Source: an uncultured Clostridia bacterium (GTDB lineage Bacteria > Bacillota > Clostridia > HGM11514). From it: DNA of 64,000 nt. The translations under genes and the position numbers were made by a program. Shown here in pieces: positions 8,021 to 18,200 of this stretch (within the stretch, counting starts at the first letter, position 1; each line of letters starts with the position of its first letter). The notes beneath the pieces were generated by a model that was given only the letters and a program-made list of their open reading frames with translations, was not told where the DNA came from and ran no database searches. Location: contig CAKSKB010000009.1 of assembly GCA_934464705.1 (NCBI GenBank), positions 1 to 64,000 of the forward strand. Reading direction: 5' to 3'.

Positions 8021-8040
8021 TATATGAAGGAGGGGACTGA

Positions 8041-8823
8041 ATGAAAAAGGTTTTGGTTCTGGGAAATTCCGAAAAGCAAAGAGCGATTGCGGAATATCTC
8101 GGAAAAAAATTCAGCATAATGCACTTTGAAAAGGCGCTTCCGAAAGAGGCGCTTGAGATTTCGGACGCAGTAATTCTGCCGCTTCCCGCAAATGACGGCG
8201 AAAAGATAAGCGGCTGCGAAATAAAGATCGGCGATATATTCGGCGGCGGAGAGAAAATCTATATCGGCGGAAAATTCGGCGCCGCATTTGACCCGTACCG
8301 AAAAAGCAATCTGCTGATTGATTATGCCCTCCGTGACGATTTTGCCGAAAAAAACGCACAGCCCACCGCCGAGGCGGCGCTCATGCTTGCAATGCAGCAA
8401 AATCCCTTCACGATAAGCGGTTCAAAATGCGTGATATCGGGCTGCGGACGAATAGGAAAAGCACTTCTGAAGCTTCTCACGGCGTTCGGCGCAGAGGTCT
8501 TTGTTCTCGCAAGAAGCGCCGAGGCAAGGCGGTTTGCCGCAAAATACGGCGCCGCCGCTTTTCCGTTTGAAGATACCGGAAAAATCGGAAAAGCCGACAC
8601 GGTATTTAACACCGTTCCGCATAGGGTTCTTAACGAAAAGGAACTTAAATCGCTTGCGCCGAGGCTCGTTCTTGACCTTGCTTCCGCTCCGGGCGGATGC
8701 GATTTCGGCGCTGCAAAGGCGCTCGGAATAAACGCGGTAAACACCCTTGCGCTCCCGGGGAAGCACTTCCCCGAAACCGCAGCCGAGGTCGCCGCGGAAA
8801 CCATACTTTCAATATTAAACTAA
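8041..8823 (+). CDS. dpaA: dipicolinate synthase subunit A
   Basis: Subunit A (SpoVFA) of dipicolinate synthase, which makes the spore-core dipicolinic acid from a lysine-pathway intermediate in the mother cell. The 260 residues comprise the family N-terminal domain and a Rossmann NAD(P) domain beginning at about residue 120 (CVISGCGRIGKALLKLL). IFGGGEKIYIGGKF and FNTVPHRVLNE are typical blocks. ATG at 8041 follows AAGGAGGGG. dpaB follows after 22 nt. Presence of this pair is strong evidence for endospore formation. Confidence 0.93.
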   Translation: MKKVLVLGNSEKQRAIAEYLGKKFSIMHFEKALPKEALEISDAVILPLPANDGEKISGCEIKIGDIFGGGEKIYIGGKFGAAFDPYRKSNLLIDYALRDDFAEKNAQPTAEAALMLAMQQNPFTISGSKCVISGCGRIGKALLKLLTAFGAEVFVLARSAEARRFAAKYGAAAFPFEDTGKIGKADTVFNTVPHRVLNEKELKSLAPRLVLDLASAPGGCDFGAAKALGINAVNTLALPGKHFPETAAEVAAETILSILN

Positions 8824-8845
8824 TTCAGAAACGGAGATATACTTA

Positions 8846-9433
8846 ATGAATACTGAACTCAATTCTTTAATACCGGGCTTTGCCATGACGGGGTCATACT
8901 GCACCTTTAAGAAGGTTATTCCCGAAATCAGAAAGCTTTGCGATTCGGGATTTAAAATTATTCCGTTCATGTCCGAAAATGTTTATTCCACCGACACGAG
9001 ATTCGGCAGGGCGCAGGACTTTATAGCCGAAGTCGAAGGCATAACGGGCGAAAAAATCATTCACACGATAGAAGGCAGCGAGCCGGTCGGCCCGAAGAAC
9101 ATTCTCGATGCCCTGATAATCGCTCCCTGCACCGGAAACACCCTTGCCAAAATTGCCGCCGGCATAACCGACACCGCAGTAACCATGGCGGCAAAAGCAA
9201 CGCTCAGGAATCACAATCCGCTGATTATAGCCGTTTCCACAAACGACGGGCTGGGCGCAAACGCCAAGAACATCGGCATGCTGCTGAACACCGAAAATGT
9301 TTATTTCGTGCCGTTTTGTCAGGACGCTCCCGTGAAAAAACCCGAATCTCTCGTAGCGCACATGAATCTCATCGGCGAAACCCTCAAAGAAGCGGCAGAA
9401 GGCAGACAAATTCAGCCGGTGATAATGTCATGA
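8846..9433 (+). CDS. dpaB: dipicolinate synthase subunit B
   Basis: The flavoprotein-like subunit (SpoVFB) of dipicolinate synthase, 195 residues, related to the Dfp/PPC-decarboxylase flavoprotein family. Recognisable stretches are GFAMTGSYCTFKKV near the N-terminus, IAPCTGNTLAKIAAGITDTAVTMA in the middle and STNDGLGANAKNIGMLLN later. It acts with DpaA in the mother cell. The stop codon overlaps the start of the downstream subtilase gene by ATGA, so that protease is part of the same transcript. Confidence 0.94.
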   Translation: MNTELNSLIPGFAMTGSYCTFKKVIPEIRKLCDSGFKIIPFMSENVYSTDTRFGRAQDFIAEVEGITGEKIIHTIEGSEPVGPKNILDALIIAPCTGNTLAKIAAGITDTAVTMAAKATLRNHNPLIIAVSTNDGLGANAKNIGMLLNTENVYFVPFCQDAPVKKPESLVAHMNLIGETLKEAAEGRQIQPVIMS

Positions 9434-10350
9434 AGCTCGCAGATTACAGGGTAATCAGCATACGCTCCGAACAGCCGAAGGAGGTCATGGATTACGGAGT
9501 TATCATGAGCGGCGCTCCCCTGGAGTGGGGAGAAACGATGGGTTCGGGGATAAGGGTCGGCGTTATCGACACCGGCGTGGACCTTAAACACGAGGACCTC
9601 GCCGCCGGTATCATGGATGCCGTAAGCTTTGTTCCGAATGTCCGCTCACCCCAGGACGACAACGGCCACGGAACCCATGTATGCGGCATAATCGGCGCAA
9701 GGCGAAACGGCAGAGGCGTTGTCGGGGTTGCCCCGGAATGCGAACTTTATGTCGCCAAAGCGTTCGACAAGGACGGCAACAGCTGCTTTCCGGCGGTGAT
9801 GAAAAGCATTGACTGGCTTATAAAAAAGCGCGTGCATGTTATCAATATGTCGTTTTCATCGCAGACCGGTTCGCCTTCATACGAATCCATTCTCCAGCGC
9901 GCGCACGACCACGGCATAACCCTCGTCTGTGCCGCCGGAAACGACGGCAAAAAAGGCAGAAGCACCATCGGATACCCCGGCAAATTCTCGCAGACCATAA
10001 CCGTTACGGCGGTGGACATCAACAAAAAAACTCCGGATTTCAGCTCGTTCGGGTATGAGTCGGAGCTGTGCGCGGCGGGGGTTAACATCTACTCGACCTA
10101 CACCGGAAATTCCTACGCAAGCCTCAGCGGAACATCTATGGCGTCCCCGATTATAACAGGCGCTGCGGCGATTCTTGACGCAAAGGGTCTGAGGCGCTAC
10201 CGCCGCCACCTCACCCCCGACGAAATACGCTTCTGCCTGCACATGTACACCGAGGACATCAGCCGAAAAGGCTGGGACAAAAGCTACGGTTTCGGGCTTT
10301 TCAGCTTCGGAAGGCTCGACAAAAACGAATATATTAATCTTCCGAAATAA
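9430..10350 (+). CDS. intracellular subtilisin-like serine protease (S8)
   Basis: A 306-residue S8 peptidase with no signal peptide, as in intracellular subtilisins (Isp). The catalytic triad is visible: Asp in GVIDTGVDLKHEDL, His in DNGHGTHVCGIIGA and Ser in LSGTSMASPIITG; the oxyanion Asn is in CAAGNDG. A short N-terminal extension (about 25 residues) precedes the catalytic domain and could act as the Isp-type inhibitory segment, though the LIPY motif is not seen. The ATG at 9430 overlaps the dpaB stop (ATGA). This coupling suggests synthesis in the sporulating mother cell. Confidence 0.9.
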   Translation: MKLADYRVISIRSEQPKEVMDYGVIMSGAPLEWGETMGSGIRVGVIDTGVDLKHEDLAAGIMDAVSFVPNVRSPQDDNGHGTHVCGIIGARRNGRGVVGVAPECELYVAKAFDKDGNSCFPAVMKSIDWLIKKRVHVINMSFSSQTGSPSYESILQRAHDHGITLVCAAGNDGKKGRSTIGYPGKFSQTITVTAVDINKKTPDFSSFGYESELCAAGVNIYSTYTGNSYASLSGTSMASPIITGAAAILDAKGLRRYRRHLTPDEIRFCLHMYTEDISRKGWDKSYGFGLFSFGRLDKNEYINLPK

Positions 10351-10351
10351 A

Positions 10352-10392
10352 AAAGCAGGCACCGATAGTCTTTTTCGTTCGGTGCCTGCTTT
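10352..10392. terminator. bidirectional terminator between convergent genes
   Basis: A perfect 14-bp stem (AAAGCAGGCACCGA/TCGGTGCCTGCTTT, 10352-10392) with a 13-nt loop. It serves the subtilase gene on the plus strand and the TM1266-type gene on the minus strand. Confidence 0.85.
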
Positions 10393-10398
10393 AACTTT

Positions 10399-10644
10399 CT
10401 AAAACTTTGAATAAACTGCCTTTGAACTTACGCCGTCAATTGCGCCGAGTTTTCCGGAAAGCGCACTGACGGTATCCTGCGGAGCGTCAACCGCCACGCT
10501 TATAATATTGACCGATTTTTTATGATACGGCAGCCCCATTCTTCCTATTATAAAGCCGGAATACTCATGAAGCACACGGTTAACTTCCTCCGCCGCATCG
10601 ATTTTTTCAACGATAATACCTATAATTGCCACTCTTGTTTCCAT
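10399..10644 (-). CDS. TM1266-family iron-only hydrogenase system putative regulator
   Basis: An 81-residue ACT-like/NikR-C-like small protein of the TM1266 type, often found beside [FeFe]-hydrogenase maturation genes in anaerobes. Typical features are the N-terminal RVAIIGIIVE strand, the HEYSGFIIGRMGLPYHKK block and VNIISVAVDAP. The family is thought to regulate or assist the hydrogenase system, but no hydrogenase gene is present in this window. It is monocistronic, between a shared terminator and a divergent gene. Confidence 0.88.
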   Translation of the reverse strand: METRVAIIGIIVEKIDAAEEVNRVLHEYSGFIIGRMGLPYHKKSVNIISVAVDAPQDTVSALSGKLGAIDGVSSKAVYSKF

Positions 10645-10707
10645 AGAAATCTCTCCTTCATTTTATTATAATATTATTATACTTCCCTTTAATTTTTTTG
10701 TCAACCC

Positions 10708-10736
10708 TTGCAATTTAATTAATTTAGTATTATAAT
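10708..10736 (+). promoter_or_regulatory. sigma-A promoter of the metallopeptidase-sirtuin operon
   Basis: TTGCAA (10708-10713), 17-nt spacer, TATAAT (10731-10736), followed by GAGGTG and the ATG at 10754. Confidence 0.75.
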
Positions 10737-10753
10737 ATATATGAGGTGATTGA

Positions 10754-11395
10754 ATGATACCGTATAAACTGATAAGAAGCGACCGCAAAACTATCGGTAT
10801 TCATGTGTCCCCGGACGGGAAGGTCGAGGTGCGTGCTCCGAAGAATGCAGCAATCGGGTATATAAATGATTTTGTCGAAAAAAGAGAACTTTGGATTAAA
10901 CAAAGATTCGACGAACTTGCCAAGGAAAGGCGAATTATCGTACCCGATATGCAGGTGTTTATATTCGGAACGCCGTACATCATTAAAATCGGGAAAACAA
11001 GAATCGAAAACAGCACACTTTATGTCCGCGAAAGCCTTGTCAAAGAGGACGCGGAAGCCCTCATGCGCGAGCTTGCGAGGCGAATTATAACCGAACGCAC
11101 AAAACAGATTTCCGTTGACACCGGGATTGTGCCTAAAAGCGTTAAAATCACACGCGCGAAAACAAGGTGGGGCTCATGCAGTTCGGACGGCAGAATCAAC
11201 ATAAACTGGCGCCTGATTATGGGCGACGCCGAACTTGCGGACTATGTAATCGTGCATGAACTGTGCCACATAAAGCAGCACAATCACAGCAAGGAATTCT
11301 GGGATGAGGTCGAAAAGATACTTCCGGAATACAAAAAAACAAGGGAAAAGCTCAAAACATTCGAGTCCAGAATCATCGAGGAGGGGTGGATGTGA
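10754..11395 (+). CDS. YgjP/SprT-like zinc metallopeptidase (M48-type, DUF45)
   Basis: A 213-residue cytosolic protein of the YgjP family. The C-terminal zinc site is HELCHIKQHNHSKEFW (about residues 162-177), with the HExxH-type motif read as HELCH and a downstream His-x3-Phe-Trp. RWGSCSSDGRININWRL precedes it, as is usual. The N-terminal region is a small beta domain. The natural substrate is unknown. Its last codons overlap the start of the sirtuin gene (GTGA), so the two are translationally coupled. Confidence 0.88.
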   Translation: MIPYKLIRSDRKTIGIHVSPDGKVEVRAPKNAAIGYINDFVEKRELWIKQRFDELAKERRIIVPDMQVFIFGTPYIIKIGKTRIENSTLYVRESLVKEDAEALMRELARRIITERTKQISVDTGIVPKSVKITRAKTRWGSCSSDGRININWRLIMGDAELADYVIVHELCHIKQHNHSKEFWDEVEKILPEYKKTREKLKTFESRIIEEGWM

Positions 11396-12093
11396 CGCTG
11401 AGCGAAATTATCGGCGAGAGCAAAAACATTGTATTTTTCGGCGGCGCCGGGGTTTCGACGGAATCGGGTATTCCGGATTTCCGCTCGGAGGACGGGCTTT
11501 ACAGTCTGAAATACGATGTTCCCCCGGAGGAGATTCTGTCGCACACTTATTTTATGCGGCACACGGATAAATTCTACGATTTTTACCGTGACAAAATGAT
11601 TTTTCTTTCCGCAAAGCCGAACAAGGCGCATTATAAGCTTGCGCAGCTTGAAAACGAAGGCAGACTTTCGGCGGTTATAACGCAGAATATTGACGGTCTG
11701 CACACCGCCGCCGGAAGCAAATGCGTGTATGAGCTTCACGGCTCGGTTCACAGAAACATCTGCCAAAGCTGCGGCAGGGTTTTCAGTGCGGAATATATTA
11801 TGTCAACCACAGGGGTGCCGCACTGCGAATGCGGAGGGCTTATAAAGCCCGATGTCGTGCTCTACGAAGAACCGCTTGACGAAAAAACCGTCACTGGGGC
11901 AATAAACGCAATATCATGCGCAGACACGCTGATTATCGCCGGCACTTCGCTGACGGTCTACCCTGCTGCGGGATTTGTGGGGTACTTTGGGGGAAAACAC
12001 CTTGTGCTCATAAACAAAAGCCCCACGCCTCTTGACGGCAAAGCTGACCTTTGCATAAAGGGCAAGGTCGGGGATGTCCTCGGAAACATATAA
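11392..12093 (+). CDS. cobB: NAD-dependent protein deacylase (sirtuin)
   Basis: A SIR2-family enzyme that removes acyl groups from lysine using NAD, releasing nicotinamide. FFGGAGVSTESGIPDFRS binds NAD, TQNIDGLH and the catalytic His in YELHGSV follow, the four zinc Cys are in CQSC...CECGG, and GTSLTVYPAAGF completes the NAD pocket. I favour the GTG at 11392, seven nucleotides after AGGAGG and overlapping the previous stop by GTGA; a GTG at 11386 would sit inside the ribosome site. Length 233 residues, a typical bacterial sirtuin. A hairpin terminator follows. Confidence 0.92.
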   Translation: MTLSEIIGESKNIVFFGGAGVSTESGIPDFRSEDGLYSLKYDVPPEEILSHTYFMRHTDKFYDFYRDKMIFLSAKPNKAHYKLAQLENEGRLSAVITQNIDGLHTAAGSKCVYELHGSVHRNICQSCGRVFSAEYIMSTTGVPHCECGGLIKPDVVLYEEPLDEKTVTGAINAISCADTLIIAGTSLTVYPAAGFVGYFGGKHLVLINKSPTPLDGKADLCIKGKVGDVLGNI

Positions 12094-12105
12094 ACGGGCT
12101 GCCCC

Positions 12106-12154
12106 AAATAAGCAATCAGCAGCAAAGCAGAAATGTTTTGCTGCTTATTTTTTT
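12106..12154 (+). terminator. terminator after the sirtuin gene
   Basis: AAATAAGCA (12106-12114) pairs with TGCTTATTT (12142-12150), with further pairing inside, followed by a T-run. Confidence 0.65.
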
Positions 12155-12170
12155 GCAAAAAATCCCCCGA

Positions 12171-12215
12171 ATCATACTTTGGTATGATGACAAAATTTTT
12201 TTAATATGATATAAT
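12171..12215 (+). promoter_or_regulatory. promoter and overlapping palindrome of the giant SLH gene
   Basis: ATGACA (12187-12192), 17-nt spacer, TATAAT (12210-12215). A 7-bp inverted repeat ATCATAC-TTTG-GTATGAT (12171-12188) touches the -35, a position suited to a repressor or activator site. The start codon at 12254 follows CAGGGGG. Confidence 0.6.
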
Positions 12216-12253
12216 TGTTACCAAGATAAATTAATCTCAGGGGGTTTGGCTCT

Positions 12254-15200
12254 ATGAAACACAAAATCGGAAAGCTGATGTGCTCATTTCTTGCAATCGC
12301 ATTTATATTGCAGACGATGACAGGCATATCGATTCTGACAGAGAACTCAACGGCTTCGGCTGCCGAGATGGGCGGCACAAGTTCGGAGGTTCTCGACGCT
12401 TTAAGAATTCAGTCAACTGCGGTTGACATCGGATCTGACGGGGATAATCCGTACAGCGAGAACACAAACAAAGTTGTGAATATGTTCCCGAGAATGGAAC
12501 TTATGATGCGCAACAATGTTTCAAACACCGGGGGTATCACCGTTTATAATCAGGACTCTCGTGTATCAGGGAATTTCGGCGCTATTGCGAGCATAAACGC
12601 CCTGATCTGGAAACACGGCGAGTACACGGTGACCTCGGAGAAGCCGCTGATTTACTCATCGAGCGTTGGTATAGATATCGACTTTGACGGCAGAAAAAAC
12701 CATGTCGCAAGGGTCGGCACATATATGGAAACCGGCTTCGGAGTCGGCATGTTCGGTTTCAAGCGCCACCGTGTGCTTTATATCGAAAACGACCACGGCA
12801 AGGTTCTCACCGAGGTTAATCTTACCGAAGCGGATGTAGGCGACGGCTCTTTTTACGGCTACAACCTTATGTCGGCGATTCCGATTGCCGCGGGCGACTT
12901 TGACGGCGACGGGCGTGACGAGGTTGCCGTAACATACACGGGGTATTCCTCCGATAAATTCGACCGCACGGTACATATATATAAAGCAACGACCAATTCG
13001 CTTTCGCTTATGCAGACGATTAAGCAGAGCGATATAACGGCGTATCCGTACACAAAAAACGATCCGGCGTGCCTTCCGCAGATTCACCTTGCGGCGGGCG
13101 ACCTTGACGACGACAACCGCGAGGAACTTATCATAACCGCAAGCACCCCCCACAGGGTTTCGGGCGACACGAAAATTGTAGTTCCGAGGACAACGGTGTG
13201 GTCAATCGGCAAAAAGGAAAAATCCTTCTCGAAAAAGGCGACATTTGACCATGCCTGGAAATATACCGAATACGATTCCGCCGACGAATCGGGCAAAACG
13301 CAGTTCGGTTCATACGGTTCTGCGGCGGTCGGTGATATTGACGGCGACGAGAAAAACGAGCTTGTTATGGCGGCAAACGACATGGTTTCGGACAAAATCG
13401 AGGATGTAAACCGTGCCATAAACACAAACAGCGCAATTATAAGCGCCGCAAAATACAGCTCCGGAAAATACGAAAAATATCTCGGTGCGGTGGGTCATTC
13501 GGTGAGAATTCATTCGTCAATCCAGCAGGCAATCTGGAGCAATGACACCCAGCAGCCGATGCCCCTTGCATGCTTTAACCCCGAGGGCACAGGCGGCAAG
13601 GACCTTATATTTGTTGACGGCGTGGTATATGAACTTTGCGTTGATTCCGCCGACGCACGGTATGACGGCAGCATACCCGTTTCATCGGGTCACGCTGCGG
13701 CGCGTTACGGCTTTAAGAAAATTCTTGAATCCGACGACATCTGGCCCAAAGACGAAAAGTGCTACTACGGCGACAAAAACTCGAAGTCTGCCAACATATG
13801 GATAGGCTCGATTGCCGTGGGAAACTTTGCAAACGATGAAAACGGCGGCGAGCAGCTTGTGTTCGACCACGGCAGAAAAAGAAGCGGCAACAACGAATAC
13901 CGCCACGATATTGTTTACCTTCACAAAGGCAGCAGCGGCAATCTTATATCGGACAATGTCTGCATAAACAACGACAGAACCACATCGTACGAGAGAAATC
14001 TCGACCTTGCCGCAATCGACAACGACAACGACGGCATGAGGATGAAATTCAAGTCCAAATCCGCATATTTTTCGGAACCGAATGTGGTTGCGGTGCTCCA
14101 GGCGGCGCCCTACTTTGCCGACCTTGAATACATGGAGCCCGACTACATAGAGGACGGCGAAACGGTATTCGGGCAGACAACCGGAAGCGGTTCGAGCGAC
14201 ACCAACGGATTTTCGGTTACCGGTTCTGCGATAACAGGCTTCAAGCAGGAAACGAGCTTTCTCGGAATCGCGCGCCTCGGCGGCGGCGAATGGGAGGTTG
14301 AGGCGCATGTTTCCATGGGCGGCGAGTGGGAAAAATCAACCGATATTTCCTACACTACCGAATATACCTCCGACAGCCGTGACGACAGGGTTATTCTTTC
14401 CATGACCCCCTATGTGCGCTATGTTTACGAAATGACAATCCCCGAGTACAAAATGCCGACATATAACGAATATACAACCCAGTGCGGCAAACTCAGAGGT
14501 GACAATCTTGAAAAATACAAACAGGAGGTTCAGCTTGCCAGAAACAGCGGCTACGGCTGGGGCGACACAGTTCCCGAAACCAAGACGGACTACATAGTTT
14601 GTATGCCGAAAACTCCGAGAATGTCGATGATTGAAGTTGACGAATACGACAGAATCGCAGAGGAAAACGGCTTTGAAAAGGTTAAGGGCACCGTTCTTGA
14701 CGAAATAATCGGCAGCCCGGCAACATACAGAAGCACCGACGCCGGCCTTCGTGATTTCGACGGCGGCAAAGATGTTGTCGGAACGGAAACCGGCATAGAT
14801 TCGGGCAACTTCATATGGGTTTCAAAGGGCGGCGGAAGCGTAACCCAGAGCATAGAAACCCAGACCTCACATTCGAGTTCCATAACATGGGGCGCGGGAA
14901 TTTCGACCACCATGAAATCCGATATAGGCGGCGTTATCATAGGCGCTTCAATCGGGGCGGACTACGAGGGCAGCCACACATGGTCTAACTATTCCGGAAC
15001 ATCGTGCTCGGGCACGGTTGCCGGAATACCGAGGGACGCAATAGGTCTCGGATATGACTTCAAGTGGAGATTCGGTCAGTGGAAGGATACGCTCAACGGG
15101 CAGGACTGCATCGTGATGGGGTATCTTGTAAAAGATGTAGCCGCACCGCCGAACGCTCCGAAAAACCTCACCGTGAAGGACACCACCGAAACCACGGCTA

Positions 15201-18200
15201 CGCTCAACTGGACGCACCCGGCTTCTGTCGGCACAAGCTATGAGCTGTGCCTTGTGACGGAAAATCCGAGTTCGCCCTACTATAAACTTGCGACGCTCCC
15301 GGCAACGCAGACAGAATATGTTGTTGAGGGTCTTTCGCCCGACACATCGTACAATTTTGTAATGAGGGGCGTAAATTCGACAAAGGCAAGCGCATACACC
15401 GTGCCCGTAACGGCACGCACAAGATACGCAGCCGGGGCGAATGTTCCCGAAACGCAGACCCTCCCCGATATTCATGCGGTGGCCGGCTCAAATCCGTCAT
15501 TCACGGCGGAGGCGGCTCCGGCGAAGGGCGGCACGGCGCTTACCTACCAGTGGCAGAAGCTCGAAGCTGACGGCAGCGTTTCCTCCTGGAAGGACATTGA
15601 CGGCAAAACCGACACCGAAATTAAGTTCTACAATGTTGATAAATCCATGAACGGTCAGCAGTACCGCTGCATGGTTGCGCAGTTTGTAAACGGCAATGTT
15701 GCATATGTTTACACCAATGCGGCAACCCTTTATGTAGGCGCAGGCTCCACCGAAACACGCCTCACACTCGGCAGGGATTTCGGAACGGCGGCAGGCGAAT
15801 ATAAGATTCCCGGGGTCAGCACGGTCAAAACCCAAAAACCTGTTTATGCGGCTCTCGGCTCCGTAAAATACAGGCTTTATCATGACGAAACGGACGGCTA
15901 CATGCTTGCCTCCGAAGACACCGCCGACAAATACATTCTGAACGCAGACGGCGCAGCGAAAGCCGAAAGCGCATCGGACGCCGTATTTGACATAGACGAT
16001 GCGGACGCCGTAAAGCTTGAGGAAATTAACGAGTTTGCCGATGATGAAGGCAATTTCACGGGCATTTCGGAGGGCGTAACCTTCACGGATGAAACCGGCA
16101 GCATTACCGCAGGATCCGAAACCATAGCCTACACCAAAAAGTATACAGACGGCGAAAAAACGGTTTACGCTTCCGAAAAAACGGAGGACGGCGAAACCGA
16201 ATACGAATATTATTACACCGCAAGCGCATCGGCTGAAGCCGTCAAGGTAAGCGCAAAGCTTGTCGGATATAAAACCGCCGGCGGCACATACAAATTTAAA
16301 AACGCAGTTCCCGTCACAAAAGAAATCAGCGAAAGCCGCACAACCTATACCGCAAAAACGGTTGCCGGCACGGCGCTTCCGCTCACTGCCGAGGTCGAAA
16401 GCCTCAGTTCCGGTGTGGTTGTAACGCCGAAGGGCTCGGTTGAATTTGTGATAACCAACACCGCAAACGGCTCGCAGTTCAAAAAGAGAGTCAAACTCGG
16501 GAGCGGCTCCGGCAACACAAACACCGCTTCCTACTCCTGGACGGCGGAGGTTTCCGGCACCTACAGCATAACCGCAAGATACATCGAATCCGTTGAGCTG
16601 ATGACATCGGTTTCGGGCGAAATGACATACATTGCATACGCAATCAACTCAAACGCCGGAACTTCAACCGAAAAATCGCTTGTGTTCGGGTGCGGCGGCG
16701 ACAGCATATCGGTCGGTATGCCGCTTGACATGCAGCCGCTCTTAAGAGAGGTCGAAATTAAAGACGACGGCTCCGCCGTTACAAGCGTTACCCCGAAGGA
16801 CACCGAACTTTCAAGCGACAAGATAACCTACAGCGTTTCGGCAAAATTCGGCGCAAATGCCGACGGAAAATACTCGTTTGACGGCAATTCTTTCAAGGCG
16901 GCGGAACCCGGAACTTATATAATAACAGCAGAGTACCGGTACACGGACGAGGATTCGATTGAGCACATGCTGAGCGTTTCAAAAACCGTGAATGTAAAGG
17001 GTGCGGACGAGAAAGTTCAGCAGCAGATATACTTTGCATACTCGGCTCTTGTGAAAAACTCGACCGAAAAGGATATACTGAATCCCCTCACAAACCCGAA
17101 CGCCGGCTCAACCGTAACCTTCACCAGCAGCGACGAAACCGTTGCAAAGGTAAACGGCGAAGGTCTGGTTACGCCGGTCGGCGCAGGCACGGTCACAATC
17201 CGCGCCGTATCTCACCTTGCCGGGACGGACGATGTTTCCGCAAGCTATGTGCTCACGATAAGAAAGACACCCGTGACAATTACGGCACCCGACATCACCG
17301 TAACCTACGGCGCTTCCGCCTCCGATGTTCTCGAAAAGGCGGCAGAATCGGAAGCGGCAGTTTCGGGCGGCGTTAAGCTTTCGGATATTACAGACGAACC
17401 GCTCACCTACACAACCGATTATTCCTACGGCAGAAGCGTGGGTAACTACACGCTTACGCCGGCGGAGGTTACAAGCCCGAAATATGAGGTAAACACAGAA
17501 AGCGGAAAGGTAACGGTTGTGCCCAAGGCTCTCTCGGCGGATGATTTCACCGTCCGCGCGGCAGACAAAAGCTATGACGGCACGAAGGATGTTATACTCA
17601 CCGCAGCGGTTAAGCCCTCATCGCTTATAACCGGCGACAGCGTTACGGCGGACATAAGCGGCGAATTTGCAACAGCAGATTCTGGCACGGAAAAAACGGT
17701 TAACTTTGAAATCAAATCTCTCGGCGGAACGAACGGCTCGAATTACAGGCTTGCGGGGAAACTTTCCGGCACGGTAACGGCGGAAATTTCGCCCATGGTG
17801 ATAAGATTTATCGCCGGAGCGGCGGTATTTGCCTATGACGGAGAGCCGAAAACGCTTGAGCCGACTGCCTTTGACGCCCTCGGCAGAGTGTTTGACGATT
17901 TCAGCGTTGAATATTATGATTCCGAAATGAATAAGCTTTCCTCCGCACCGGCAGACGCCGGCGAATACACGGTTAAGTTCGTGCCCAACGACGCATTGAA
18001 CTTCACCGCAAAGGGCGGCAGCATCACGATGAAAATCAAACAGGCAAGCCAGGACCGCATTGAAATTATCGGGCTTCCGGGCACGGTTGAGTATTCGGAC
18101 GAATTCCCCCTCGAAGCAATCGGCGGAAGCGGCAGCGGTGTGTTTGAATGGAAGTCGGACAACGAAAACATAACCGTAACGGCGGACGAAAACGATTCCT

